This document shows positions 1 to 8,133 of a DNA stretch of 64,000 nt, one piece after another; position 1 is the first letter of the stretch; every line of letters begins with the position of its first letter. The position numbers and the translations under genes are program-made. The DNA is taken from positions 2,666,001-2,730,000 of the forward strand of contig CP040678.1 in assembly GCA_005954745.1 (NCBI GenBank), given 5' to 3'. Below the pieces are notes generated by a model. The model did no database searches. It saw only the letters and a program-made list of their open reading frames with translations, and was not told the DNA's origin. Source of the DNA: Halostella pelagica. GTDB taxonomy: Archaea > Halobacteriota > Halobacteria > Halobacteriales > Natronoarchaeaceae.

Positions 1-121
1 CCTTGATGACTATCGGCTCGTCGGGGTCCCGGTCGAGGACCCGGTCGGCGACTTCGTCGGCCCAGAAGGCTCGGTGTTCGTCGTCCTCTCGCAGCGTGTA
101 CGGGTCGCTCTCGGCGGTCAT
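1..121 (-). CDS. lysS: Lysyl-tRNA synthetase, class I (N-terminal fragment)
   Basis: Partial gene running off the left edge; only the first 40 codons are visible. The protein starts MTAESDPYTLREDDEHRAFW and continues to the DEPIVIK segment, which matches the N-terminus of class I (archaeal-type) lysyl-tRNA synthetase, the enzyme that charges tRNA-Lys in the cytoplasm. The ATG at 119-121 overlaps the TGA of pyrH (ATGA), so the two genes are probably co-transcribed with pyrH first. The HIGH/KMSKS catalytic motifs lie outside the window. The assignment rests on the N-terminal sequence only. Confidence 0.8.
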   Translation of the reverse strand, partial: MTAESDPYTLREDDEHRAFWADEVADRVLDRDPDEPIVIK

Positions 122-837
122 CTCTCGGCCCAGTAGGTCGGTTCGTCACCCGCGGTTTCCGGGATGACGTCGGTTCCGTCGTGTTCGCCGTCGCGAACGG
201 CGTCGGCGATCCGCTGCGGGTTCGTGCCGTCGAGAACGATGGTTCGCACGCCCGAGCGTTCGATGATCTTCGCCGCGAGCAGGTCGACCGGGGCGGAGCT
301 ACCGGCGGTCATATCGATGTCGGCGATCACGTCGACGAGTTCGCCCGCGGAGAGGCGGTCGAACGGTTCGGCACCGTCGTCCTCGTTGGGGTCCGCGTTG
401 AACACGCCGGGGACGCTCGTCGCGTAGACGAGCAGGTCGGCGTTGACGTACTCCGCGACCGCCGCGCTGACCGCGTCGGTCGTCTGCGCAGGCGTGACGC
501 CGCCCATCACACAGATGTCGCCGCGGCGCATCGCTTCCCCCGCCTCCTCGTAGTCTTCGGCAGGTGCCGGGACGGCGTCTTCGCCGAGCGCCGCGATGAG
601 CAGGCGCGCGTTCAGGCGCGTCACGTCGATGCCGATCTGGTCCAACTCGATCTCGTTCGCGCCGAGGTCTCGCGCTGTACCGATGTACTCCCGGGCGACG
701 CCGCCGCCGCCGACAACTGCCCCGACGGAACAGCCGTCGTCAGCGAGTGCCTCGATGACGGCCGCGTGCTCGCTGACCCGCTCCGACCCGAGGTCGGGCG
801 CGAGAACGCTCCCGCCGATAGAAACGACCACTTTCAT
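118..837 (-). CDS. pyrH: Uridylate (UMP) kinase, archaeal type
   Basis: A 239-residue amino-acid-kinase-fold enzyme that phosphorylates UMP to UDP in pyrimidine nucleotide synthesis. The start MKVVVSIGGSVLAPD carries the glycine-rich phosphate-binding segment, followed by VVGGGGVAREYI and a C-terminal DMTAGSSAPVDLLAAKIIERS region typical of archaeal PyrH. The ATG at 835-837 was chosen because the upstream in-frame sequence is low-complexity and Arg-rich, unlike a protein. A TATA-like CCCTTAAGAG on this strand lies about 30 bases upstream, consistent with a leaderless message. The stop overlaps the lysS start. It is the second gene of pyrimidine metabolism here besides pyrE at 62.3-62.8 kb. 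Confidence 0.93.
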   Translation of the reverse strand: MKVVVSIGGSVLAPDLGSERVSEHAAVIEALADDGCSVGAVVGGGGVAREYIGTARDLGANEIELDQIGIDVTRLNARLLIAALGEDAVPAPAEDYEEAGEAMRRGDICVMGGVTPAQTTDAVSAAVAEYVNADLLVYATSVPGVFNADPNEDDGAEPFDRLSAGELVDVIADIDMTAGSSAPVDLLAAKIIERSGVRTIVLDGTNPQRIADAVRDGEHDGTDVIPETAGDEPTYWAER

Positions 838-1032
838 GCTACCGCCGAGTAACCCTGTCGCGCTCTTAAGGGTTGCCAACTCTCTACCGTTTCGACTGTC
901 GCGCCCGAACGGCCGCGCCGAACGCCGCGGACATCCAATCTCGCGGAGAGGTAAAGGCGCGGTTTCTCCCGCGTGGCCGGGCTTGGGCCCGTCATTACAA
1001 ACCCCTCTGGGGTGGTCGTTTCCCGTCACCCT

Positions 1033-2187
1033 ATGCGCCGCCCTATCGTACTCGTCTGCCTGTGCGTTCTGCTCGTCTGCGTCGCCGCGGGCAACGCGGC
1101 GGCCGCAGGCGCTACCGGCGACGCGGCGACCGTTGTCGACGGCCTCGAGAACGTGCAGGAGGACGACGCGGATCCTGACGACGCCGACGACCGAAACGAT
1201 GCGGATGATGCGGACGACGCCGACGACCGAAACGATGCAGATGACGCGGACGACGCCGACGAGGCGACCGATTCGGACTCCGACGACGACAGCTCTAACG
1301 GGGAGGGACGCGCGGTCGAGGTAGCGACAGACGACGGCGACAGAGAAGTCGGGATAGAGTTCGAAACCGACGAGCGCGACGTGGAGATAGCGTTCGAGGG
1401 CGAGGAGGGGGTTGTGACGGTCGAAACCGAGGACGGAGAGCGCGAGGTTCCGGTCGAAGACGGGCGGCGGGAGACGCTGTTCGAAGACGGCGAGCGCGAA
1501 ATCGTGCTCGATACCGAGGGCAGCGAACACGAGATAGTGATCGAAGGCGATGACTCTCGCGAGATACCGCTCGGCACCGCGGACGCCGAACAGCGAGAGA
1601 GCAACGCGTCGGGACCGGGTATCGACAGCGACGAGGACAGTTCGGATGCGGCTGACGACGGGGCGACAGGCGACGAGGGCGAACGAACTGGAGACACCCT
1701 CGCGGCCGGGCAGGAAAACGGCTCACAAGGGAACGAGACGGTGTCGGACGACGGAGCGGAAGACGACGGAGCGGAAGACGATGGAGCGGAAGACGACGGT
1801 CCCCGGACAGTCGGCGTGACGAACGTAACCGCGAACCGCACCGAGGTTTCGACGGGAGAGTCAGTAGCCATCCGGGCGATGGTCGTCAACGAGGGCGACA
1901 CCGAGACGACGACGAACGTCACGCTTCGTCTCTTCGACGAGCGGGTCGGAACTGAGACCGTCACCCTGGAACCCGGCGAAACGCGGACCGTCGAATTCGT
2001 CCGCGAGATCGAAGCAACAGGGACGTATCAGGCGTCAGTGAACGGCCAGTCGGTGACGATCAGGGTCACCGACGGCGAAACCACGACGGCCGAGGAGAAA
2101 ACGAACGGCGGGGGACTCGACGGGTTCGGGATACCGGCAGCCGTCGCCGCGCTTGCGGTCGGAGCGCTTCGGTGGCAGCGACAGTGA
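1033..2187 (+). CDS. Secreted acidic repeat protein with CARDB-like domain and PGF-CTERM-like anchor
   Basis: A 384-residue exported protein of unknown function. Residues 1-25 form a Sec-type signal (MRRPIVLVCLCVLLVCVAAG). Next comes a very acidic stretch with a 12-residue repeat containing DDADDRNDADDA (two units, 36-bp DNA period near 1179-1260). A central region of short E/D-rich beta-like repeats follows, then an EDDGA repeat (15-bp period, about 1745-1800). Residues about 260-345 look like a CARDB/BatA-type beta-sandwich (VTANRTEVSTGESVAI). The C-terminus has GGLDGFGIPAAVAALAVG and a short basic tail, resembling PGF-CTERM but with D in place of P. The expected role is a cell-surface protein anchored in the membrane or S-layer. 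The start was chosen at the signal peptide; an upstream in-frame ATG is not protein-like. Confidence 0.8.
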   Translation: MRRPIVLVCLCVLLVCVAAGNAAAAGATGDAATVVDGLENVQEDDADPDDADDRNDADDADDADDRNDADDADDADEATDSDSDDDSSNGEGRAVEVATDDGDREVGIEFETDERDVEIAFEGEEGVVTVETEDGEREVPVEDGRRETLFEDGEREIVLDTEGSEHEIVIEGDDSREIPLGTADAEQRESNASGPGIDSDEDSSDAADDGATGDEGERTGDTLAAGQENGSQGNETVSDDGAEDDGAEDDGAEDDGPRTVGVTNVTANRTEVSTGESVAIRAMVVNEGDTETTTNVTLRLFDERVGTETVTLEPGETRTVEFVREIEATGTYQASVNGQSVTIRVTDGETTTAEEKTNGGGLDGFGIPAAVAALAVGALRWQRQ

Positions 2188-2235
2188 CGACACCGCGGGC
2201 GAAGGCTACAAGCCCCGGCGAATCGAAGTGGTGAT

Positions 2236-3063
2236 ATGAAAGTACTCGGCGTCGTGGGACCGTCGGACAGCGGAAAGACTACCCTCGTCGAGCGGTTCGC
2301 CGAGCGGTTCGACGGCCACGGGACCGTGGCGACGGTGAAGCATCTCACGCACGCACCGGCGGTCGATACGGACGGGAAAGACACCGCGCGACACAGGGCC
2401 GCAGGCGCGGACCGGACGTACGGTATCACCGACGACGGCGAGTGGTTCGGAACCGGCGACTCCCGAACGCTCTCGGAGACGCTGGACGATCTCGCACCGC
2501 AGTACGACTATGCGGTCGTCGAGGGGTTCAGCAGCGCTGACATGCCACAGGTCGTCCTCGGCAACCGTGACCACCGAGGTGAGGCCATCGCGACCGGCGA
2601 AACGGCAACGGACATAGACGTGGGCGACGTGGTCGACTCCCTACGAGAGACGGAACCGTACGAAACGCTCGGGTCCCTCGTCGCCCGCGCGAAACGCTCT
2701 CCGGCGGCGGAGAAAGCGGGCGCGGTAGCCACGTTCACTGGACGGGTCCGTGCGAAAGACCACGACGATGACGAGGCGACCGAGTTCCTGGAGTTCGAGA
2801 AGTACGAAGGCGTCGCCGAGGACCGACTCGACGCCCTTCGTGCGGAACTGGAAGACCGTGACGGTGTGTACGAGGTACTGCTGCACCACCGAACGGGCGT
2901 TGTCGAGTACGGCGAGGATATCGTCTTCGTCGTCGTCCTCGCAGGACACAGGAGGGAGGCGTTTCGTACGGTCGAAGACGGGATCGACCGTCTCAAAGAA
3001 GACGTGCCAATTTTCAAGAAGGAAGTGACGGTCGAGGACGAGTTCTGGGTTCACGAGCAGTGA
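2236..3063 (+). CDS. moaE: MobB-MoaE fusion (molybdopterin synthase large subunit)
   Basis: A 275-residue two-domain protein of molybdenum cofactor synthesis. Residues 1-145 are MobB-like, with a P-loop GPSDSGKTT at 8-16 and a VVEGFSS motif typical of the GTP-binding MobB family. Residues about 155-275 are MoaE, with TFTGRVR, the substrate-binding EFEKYEG segment, and a C-terminal IFKKE...EFWVHEQ containing the conserved lysines and Trp. MoaE with MoaD converts cyclic pyranopterin monophosphate to molybdopterin; MobB assists cofactor guanylylation. No moaD or mobA lies nearby. The fusion is complete, with no frameshift. ATG follows a TATA-poor 48-base gap after the surface-protein gene. Confidence 0.9.
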   Translation: MKVLGVVGPSDSGKTTLVERFAERFDGHGTVATVKHLTHAPAVDTDGKDTARHRAAGADRTYGITDDGEWFGTGDSRTLSETLDDLAPQYDYAVVEGFSSADMPQVVLGNRDHRGEAIATGETATDIDVGDVVDSLRETEPYETLGSLVARAKRSPAAEKAGAVATFTGRVRAKDHDDDEATEFLEFEKYEGVAEDRLDALRAELEDRDGVYEVLLHHRTGVVEYGEDIVFVVVLAGHRREAFRTVEDGIDRLKEDVPIFKKEVTVEDEFWVHEQ

Positions 3064-3254
3064 CGAGATGTAGAAGTTGGAAATCCAACACATACTCCGG
3101 GTAATAATAGATACCCCGAATACAGAGTTAGATACGATTATAAAACGTCTCGTTCCCTCTCGTCCGGTTATGAAGGGTAAACCAAATAACATGAAACGGG
3201 GTAAAAACCGTAGATTGGGCTAAAAGCGCTCGAAACTGGCCGAAGCATCCTTCC

Positions 3255-3262
3255 TTTATAAC
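3255..3262 (+). promoter_or_regulatory. TATA-like box for the DUF7123 gene
   Basis: TTTATAAC lies about 42 bases before the ATG at 3300, inside an AT-rich 236-base gap (3064-3299) that otherwise holds no gene. If transcription starts about 25 bases downstream of the box, the leader would be about 15 nucleotides. This is inferred from spacing only. Confidence 0.5.
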
Positions 3263-3299
3263 ATATCCCCGGTATTACGGGAGAACGAGGCGACAACAA

Positions 3300-3554
3300 A
3301 TGAGCGCAACCTCGCAGCCCTCCACTGAAGACCCGACTACAGAGAACAAAGAAGATCGACTCAAGCAGTTCCTCCGGCAGAAAGCGACGGACGGGGAACT
3401 GTACTTCAAGAGCAAGTTCATCGCGGACGAAGTCGACCTCTCCCCCAAGGAGATCGGCGCACTGATGGTGAAACTGAGCGATTCCGCGAGCGAGCTAGAA
3501 GTCGAGAAGTGGTCGTACACGAGCGCGACGACGTGGCGCGTCGAACCGGCCTGA
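3300..3554 (+). CDS. DUF7123 family small protein
   Basis: An 84-residue haloarchaeal protein of unknown function. The segment EDRLKQFLRQKATDGELYFKSK, then DLSPKEIGALMVKL and EKWSYTSATTWRV, matches what I recall of the haloarchaeal DUF7123 family. The central SPKEIGALM looks like a winged-helix recognition region, so a DNA-binding role is possible but not shown. It is a single gene between the MobB-MoaE and protease genes with its own promoter. Residues 1-18 are low-complexity (STEDPTTENKED) and probably disordered. Confidence 0.8.
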   Translation: MSATSQPSTEDPTTENKEDRLKQFLRQKATDGELYFKSKFIADEVDLSPKEIGALMVKLSDSASELEVEKWSYTSATTWRVEPA

Positions 3555-3627
3555 TCCCCCGCAGTCCCCCGCCCCACAACCCCGCTGTCAGTGGGTTTAT
3601 CACGCTACGCCCGCTAAAAACGCCACG

Positions 3628-4728
3628 ATGGCGAACAGAGATGGCCCCGACGTGGGCCCCCCCGCCGATTCGTTCGCTTCTTCATTTCGAGTGTACGAGG
3701 TGCGGACCGACGGTGACCAGTTACTGTACTACGGCGACCCGCTCGTCCCGCCGGAGCAACTGATGGAACACATCTGGCCGCGCTTTCGTGCCGACGGGTA
3801 CGAAGTCCGATTGACTCGCCGGACTGGCGAGTACGTCCTCGTCGCAGAACCCGTCGACGTCGGCGTCGACGGGATCCCGTGGACGAACGTTATCCTCGCG
3901 GTGGCGACAGTGTTTTCGACGCTGTTTGCCGGGACGGTGTGGTACGGCTACGACCCGATAGCGAATCCGGAGACGCTCCTTGGCGCGTGGCCGTTCACCG
4001 TCGCGATCATGGGCGTTCTCGGGGTACACGAACTCGGACACTACGTCATGAGCCGATACCACGGCGTCGACGCCACGCTCCCGTACTTCCTCCCGCTTCC
4101 GACGCTTATCGGGACGATGGGCGCGGTGATCAAGATGAAAGGGCAGATGCCCGACCGCAAAGCCCTGTTCGACATCGGCGCGGCCGGTCCGCTCGCTGGG
4201 CTGGTCGCTACCGTCGTCGTGACGGCGGTCGGTCTGTCGCTCCCCCCGGTCGACGTGCCGCCGGGAACGCTCCCGTTCGAACTCGGCTACCCACCGCTGC
4301 TGGTACTCATTGCGGACCTGACCGGGCAGCAGTTGTACTACCCGCCGGGGGAATCGATCCATCCGGTCGTCGTCGGCGGCTGGGTCGGCATGTTCGTCAC
4401 CTTTCTGAACCTGCTACCGGTCGGTCAGCTAGACGGCGGCCACATCGTCCGGGCGATGGCCGGCGACCGCCAAGAGACGGTCGCTGCGCTGGTCCCGGCC
4501 GTCCTGTTCGGTCTGGCCGGATACCTCCACTACGTCCGGAACGTCGCCGGTAACGCCATCTTCCTCTGGGTTTTCTGGGGCCTGTTCGCGTCGGCTATCG
4601 CCTTCGCCGGGCCGGCGACGCCGGTGTACGACGAATCGCTCGATACCCCGCGGATGGCGCTGGGAGCGCTCACCTTCCTGCTCGGTGCGCTCTGTTTCAC
4701 GCCGGTGCCTATCGCCTACGGCGGATGA
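3628..4728 (+). CDS. Site-2 protease family (M50) membrane metalloprotease
   Basis: A 366-residue intramembrane zinc protease. HELGH (residues 134-138) provides two zinc ligands and the catalytic Glu, and LDGGH (268-272) provides the third ligand Asp, as in the S2P/EGY branch of M50. FLPLPTLIGTMGAVIKMK lies between them and is also family-typical. About 80 soluble residues precede roughly seven membrane segments. Such enzymes release membrane-bound regulators by cleavage within the bilayer; the substrate here is unknown. It lies convergent with thiL and 73 bases after the DUF7123 gene. The start ATG at 3628 follows a TAAAAA stretch. Confidence 0.92.
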   Translation: MANRDGPDVGPPADSFASSFRVYEVRTDGDQLLYYGDPLVPPEQLMEHIWPRFRADGYEVRLTRRTGEYVLVAEPVDVGVDGIPWTNVILAVATVFSTLFAGTVWYGYDPIANPETLLGAWPFTVAIMGVLGVHELGHYVMSRYHGVDATLPYFLPLPTLIGTMGAVIKMKGQMPDRKALFDIGAAGPLAGLVATVVVTAVGLSLPPVDVPPGTLPFELGYPPLLVLIADLTGQQLYYPPGESIHPVVVGGWVGMFVTFLNLLPVGQLDGGHIVRAMAGDRQETVAALVPAVLFGLAGYLHYVRNVAGNAIFLWVFWGLFASAIAFAGPATPVYDESLDTPRMALGALTFLLGALCFTPVPIAYGG

Positions 4729-4757
4729 ACTGAAGCTGACGGCACCCACCCCCGGCG

Positions 4758-5633
4758 TCACTCACCGTGCGTGAATCCGCGGTCCGGCAGTGCGTCCCCA
4801 TCTATCGTCACGCCGCTTTCGGTGACATCGCCGACCACGGTTATCCGCGTCGGCGAGGCGTCCCTGACCGCATCGACGGCGTCTTCGGAAACGGTAAAGA
4901 CGAGCTCGAAGTCCTCGCCGAAGAACAGCCCCATCTCGCGGTGTTCGTCGGCAGTATCGGCCGCCGAGTCGACGCTGTCGTCGACCGGTACCGCCGCTTC
5001 CTCGACGGCGAACCCGCAGCCGCTCGCTTCGGATAGCTGATGGAGCGAGCGCGCGAAACCGTCACTGGAATCCATCATCGCCGTCGCGTGCGGGGCAATA
5101 GCGCGCCCCGCTGCGACGCGCGGTTCGAACCGGAAGAGGTCGTTCGCCCGCTCCGTCTTCCCTCGCCGAAACAGCCGTAACGCGGCCGCGCTCCGGCCGA
5201 ACGTTCCGGTAACGCACAGGCGATCACCGGGCACTGCGCCACGGCGGCGGACGGGGGCTGTCGTCTCTCCCAGCGCCGTCGTCGCGACGGTGAACTCGTC
5301 GCCTTCGTCCAGGTCTCCACCGACGTATTCGGCGTCTACGCGCTCACAGACGGCCGTCGCTCCCTCGACGAAGGCGGCGAGTTCTGCCTCGCCGAACGAC
5401 GGCGCGGCGTACGCGGCGACCGCAGCAGTCGCGTCGGCACCCATCGCAGCGACGTCCGACAGCGACGCGCCGACGGACCGCCAGCCGGCGGTGTACCGGG
5501 TCGTCCCGTCCGGGAAGTCCGTCGTCTCGTGGAGCATGTCGGTCGTGAGCACCTGGTCGTCGACGACGGCGGCGTCGTCGCCGGCCGCGCCGACGGACTC
5601 GCCCAGCAGCGCCAGGGCAGTCCGTTCGTTCAT
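4758..5633 (-). CDS. thiL: Thiamine-monophosphate kinase
   Basis: A 291-residue enzyme that phosphorylates thiamine monophosphate to thiamine diphosphate, the active cofactor. GDDAAVVDD near residue 20, LTTDMLHETTDF, VGASLSDVAAMGA, GGDLDEGDEF and MMDSSDGFARSL are the conserved ATP- and metal-binding segments of the ThiL/PurM fold. The family is usually about 300 residues, so it is complete. The ATG at 5631-5633 gives MNERTALALLGE; a longer upstream frame exists but overlaps the divergent gene region and is not conserved-looking. It is divergent from the flippase-like gene at 5741. Confidence 0.93.
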   Translation of the reverse strand: MNERTALALLGESVGAAGDDAAVVDDQVLTTDMLHETTDFPDGTTRYTAGWRSVGASLSDVAAMGADATAAVAAYAAPSFGEAELAAFVEGATAVCERVDAEYVGGDLDEGDEFTVATTALGETTAPVRRRGAVPGDRLCVTGTFGRSAAALRLFRRGKTERANDLFRFEPRVAAGRAIAPHATAMMDSSDGFARSLHQLSEASGCGFAVEEAAVPVDDSVDSAADTADEHREMGLFFGEDFELVFTVSEDAVDAVRDASPTRITVVGDVTESGVTIDGDALPDRGFTHGE

Positions 5634-5740
5634 AGTCGACCATCCCACCGGGGGCCGAAAAACCGACCGGTTAGCCGCCACTGAATCCGGATACCGCAGA
5701 CCCGGTGGTTTCAACTGCCGGACGGTCGTCAGTACGCCGC

Positions 5741-6763
5741 ATGGTCAACGGGAGCACCCGGGCGAAAATAGCCGGATTCCTCGGGGCGCTGGCGATACTC
5801 GCCGGTCTGTTCTGGGTCGCGGGCGTCGACGAGATACTGGCAGCGCTCGGGCGCGCGCGACCCGTCGTCGTCGCTGCCGTCGTCGTCGCGGCGCTCGGGT
5901 GGCTTCTCGCGTGGGGGCTCGCGCTCAGGACCGTTCTCGACGCACTGGGAATTTCACTGTCCGTGCCGCGGTCGTTTCTCGTTTTCGCCGGCGCGATGTT
6001 CTCGAACAACGTGACGCCGTTCGGCCAGGCCGGCGGGGAGCCGTTTACGGCCCTGATCATCTCGCGAACGACCGACAGCGAGTACGAGACGTCGCTCGCC
6101 GCGATCGCGAGCGTAGACGCGCTGAACTTCGTCCCCTCTATCGGGTTCGCGCTACTCGGCGTCGCCTACATGGCGACCGAAGTGACGTTCAACGCACGTC
6201 TGGAGTACGCCGCCGCGTCGGTCGGGGCGCTCGCCGTTGCACTCCCGGTTGCCGCGTATCTGGGCTGGCAGCACCGCTATCGAGTCGAGCGATCGGCGGT
6301 TCGAGTCGTGACGCCGCTCGTTCGCTGGCTGACGAAGCTCATTCCACGGAAGTCGCCGCCGACCGCCGCCGACATCGAGCACCGCATCGAGGGGTTTTTC
6401 CACACCATCGAGCGGGTCGGAACGGACCGACGGACGCTCCTTCTGGCGCTCGGGTTCTCGGCGCTCGGGTGGCTGGGTCAGATGTGTTCGCTGTGGCTCT
6501 CCCTGTACGCGCTCGGCCATCCCGTCTCCTTCGGCGCGGTGATGGTCGCGATCCCGCTGGGGAGCGTCGCGGGAGTGACCCCGCTTCCGGGCGGACTCGG
6601 CGGGGTCGAAGCGGTTCTCGTCGCCCTGCTGGTACCCACGACGGGCCTGATGCTGTCGACGGCGAGCGCCGCCGTCGTAATCCATCGAACAGCGACGTAC
6701 TGGCTGTCGACGGGGATCGGCGGCGTCGCAGCGTCGATGTTCGGGGTGACCGATAGCGGGTGA
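5741..6763 (+). CDS. Lysylphosphatidylglycerol synthase TM-domain (flippase-like) membrane protein
   Basis: A 340-residue integral membrane protein of the LPG_synthase_TM/UPF0104 family. About eight hydrophobic segments are visible, with the family hallmarks FAGAMFSNNVTPFGQAGGEP near residue 90 and TPLPGGLGGVEA in the C-terminal half. Some haloarchaeal members (AglD group) take part in lipid-linked sugar transfer or flipping, but I cannot assign this one. ATG at 5741 (MVNGSTRAK) is preferred over an upstream GTG-type extension because it begins just before the first membrane segment. The gene ends 65 bases before eS19. Confidence 0.85.
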   Translation: MVNGSTRAKIAGFLGALAILAGLFWVAGVDEILAALGRARPVVVAAVVVAALGWLLAWGLALRTVLDALGISLSVPRSFLVFAGAMFSNNVTPFGQAGGEPFTALIISRTTDSEYETSLAAIASVDALNFVPSIGFALLGVAYMATEVTFNARLEYAAASVGALAVALPVAAYLGWQHRYRVERSAVRVVTPLVRWLTKLIPRKSPPTAADIEHRIEGFFHTIERVGTDRRTLLLALGFSALGWLGQMCSLWLSLYALGHPVSFGAVMVAIPLGSVAGVTPLPGGLGGVEAVLVALLVPTTGLMLSTASAAVVIHRTATYWLSTGIGGVAASMFGVTDSG

Positions 6764-6797
6764 TAACGACCGGCGCGGGCCCGTGGGAATACGATGG

Positions 6798-6805
6798 CCT
6801 TAAAT
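6798..6805 (+). promoter_or_regulatory. TATA-like box for eS19
   Basis: CCTTAAAT is centred 27 bases upstream of the eS19 ATG at 6829. That spacing is expected for a leaderless haloarchaeal transcript, and it supports the downstream ATG over the in-frame 6760 start. Confidence 0.5.
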
Positions 6806-6828
6806 GCCGCGCGAGGGAAGGCGATGGT

Positions 6829-7284
6829 ATGACAACGCTGTACGACGTTCCGGCGGACGCGCTCATTGACGCGCTCGCCGACGAACTCGAGGACCAGATC
6901 GACGAACCGCAGTGGGCGAAGTTCGCAAAGACCGGTGCCGGTCGCGAGCTACCCCCCGAACAGGAGGATTTCTTCGCCGTCCGCGCCGCGAGTCTGCTCC
7001 GCAAGGTCGCGACGAACGGCCCGATCGGGATCGAACGGCTCTCCACCCATTACGGCAGTGCCAAGCGGGGGTCCAACCGCTACCGCGTCGCCCCCGCGAA
7101 GCGAAGCGACGGGAGCAAGAACGTCATCCGCACTATCCTTCAGGACCTCGAAGAGGAGGACCTCGTCGAGACCGCCGACGGCGAAGGCCGCCGCATCACC
7201 GCTGAGGGCCGTAGCCTGCTCGACGAGACCGCCGGTGACGTTCTCGAAGACCTCGACCGCCCCGAACTCGAACGCTACGCCTAG
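6829..7284 (+). CDS. rps19e: Small ribosomal subunit protein eS19
   Basis: A 151-residue component of the archaeal 30S subunit, needed for late 16S rRNA processing in eukaryotes. MTTLYDVPADALIDALADEL, EPQWAKFAKTG, FFAVRAASLLRKVATNGPIGIERLSTHYG and GSNRYRVAPAKRSDGSKNVIR are diagnostic of the eS19 winged-helix family. Length is normal. The start at 6829 is set by homology and by the TATA spacing. It is followed at 42 bases by an ABC ATPase gene in the same direction. No other ribosomal genes are adjacent. Confidence 0.96.
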   Translation: MTTLYDVPADALIDALADELEDQIDEPQWAKFAKTGAGRELPPEQEDFFAVRAASLLRKVATNGPIGIERLSTHYGSAKRGSNRYRVAPAKRSDGSKNVIRTILQDLEEEDLVETADGEGRRITAEGRSLLDETAGDVLEDLDRPELERYA

Positions 7285-7325
7285 AGACACCAACTTTCAT
7301 ACTCGCTGTCGCTAAAATAGCATTC

Positions 7326-8078
7326 ATGAGCGACAGCCCCGCGATCCGGACCGACGCCCTCTCCAAACGCTACGACGACACGCTCGCCGTCGACGACCTC
7401 TCACTCTCCATCGAACGCGGTACCGTTTACGGGTTTCTCGGACCGAACGGAGCCGGTAAGACGACGACGATGCGGATACTGGCAACACTCACCCGCCCGA
7501 CCTCGGGGACCGCCCACGTCGCCGGAAACGACATCCGCGACCGCGAGTCCGTCACACCACACATCGGCTACCTGCCCGAGGAGCCGCCGCTGTACGACGA
7601 ACTCACGGGTCGGGAGCAACTGGAGTACATCGCTGGCCTCCGGGACATTCCCGAGCAGGAGGCGACAGAGCGGATCGACCGCCTGCTAGAGCGGTTCGAC
7701 CTGGCCGAGGACGCGGACAAGCGGATCAACGCCTACTCCAAGGGGATGCGACAGAAGACCGGCGTCATCCAGGCCGTCCTCCACCGCCCCGCAGTCGCCT
7801 TCCTCGACGAGCCGACGAGCGGTCTCGACCCCCGCGCCGCGCGGACGATGCGCGAGACCATCTCCGACCTGGCCGAGCGGGAGATGACCGTCTTCCTCTC
7901 GACGCATATCCTCCCCGTCGTGGACGAACTGGCTGACACGGTCGGCGTGCTTCACGACGGCCGACTCGTCGCCGAGGGACCGCCCGAAGAACTCAAGCGC
8001 CAGGCCGAGTCCGGGGAAAGCCGGAGCCTCGAAGACGCCTTCCTCGAAGTGACCGACACGCCGGCGACGGCGGACTGA
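7326..8078 (+). CDS. ABC transporter ATP-binding protein (orphan)
   Basis: A 250-residue nucleotide-binding subunit of an ABC exporter-type complex. Walker A GPNGAGKTT lies near residue 42, the Q-loop region GYLPEEPPLYDELT is CcmA/NatA-like, the signature is YSKGMRQK, Walker B is VAFLDEPTSGLDP, and the H-loop is LSTHIL. All catalytic elements are present. No permease lies next to it: the downstream gene is convergent (antiporter) and the upstream gene is eS19. It may pair with a permease elsewhere or act on its own. The substrate cannot be told from the sequence. Confidence 0.9.
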   Translation: MSDSPAIRTDALSKRYDDTLAVDDLSLSIERGTVYGFLGPNGAGKTTTMRILATLTRPTSGTAHVAGNDIRDRESVTPHIGYLPEEPPLYDELTGREQLEYIAGLRDIPEQEATERIDRLLERFDLAEDADKRINAYSKGMRQKTGVIQAVLHRPAVAFLDEPTSGLDPRAARTMRETISDLAEREMTVFLSTHILPVVDELADTVGVLHDGRLVAEGPPEELKRQAESGESRSLEDAFLEVTDTPATAD

Positions 8079-8133
8079 ACGCCCGAGAGGAACCGACAGA
8101 TCACGTTACGGGTCGGTCGGCTCAGTCGACGGA

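Noticed and set aside
1026-1964. Long minus-strand open frame opposite the acidic surface protein
   Set aside because: Its Ser/Arg-rich product is the antisense shadow of Asp/Glu codons in a GC-rich gene. Long antisense frames occur across the whole window for the same reason.
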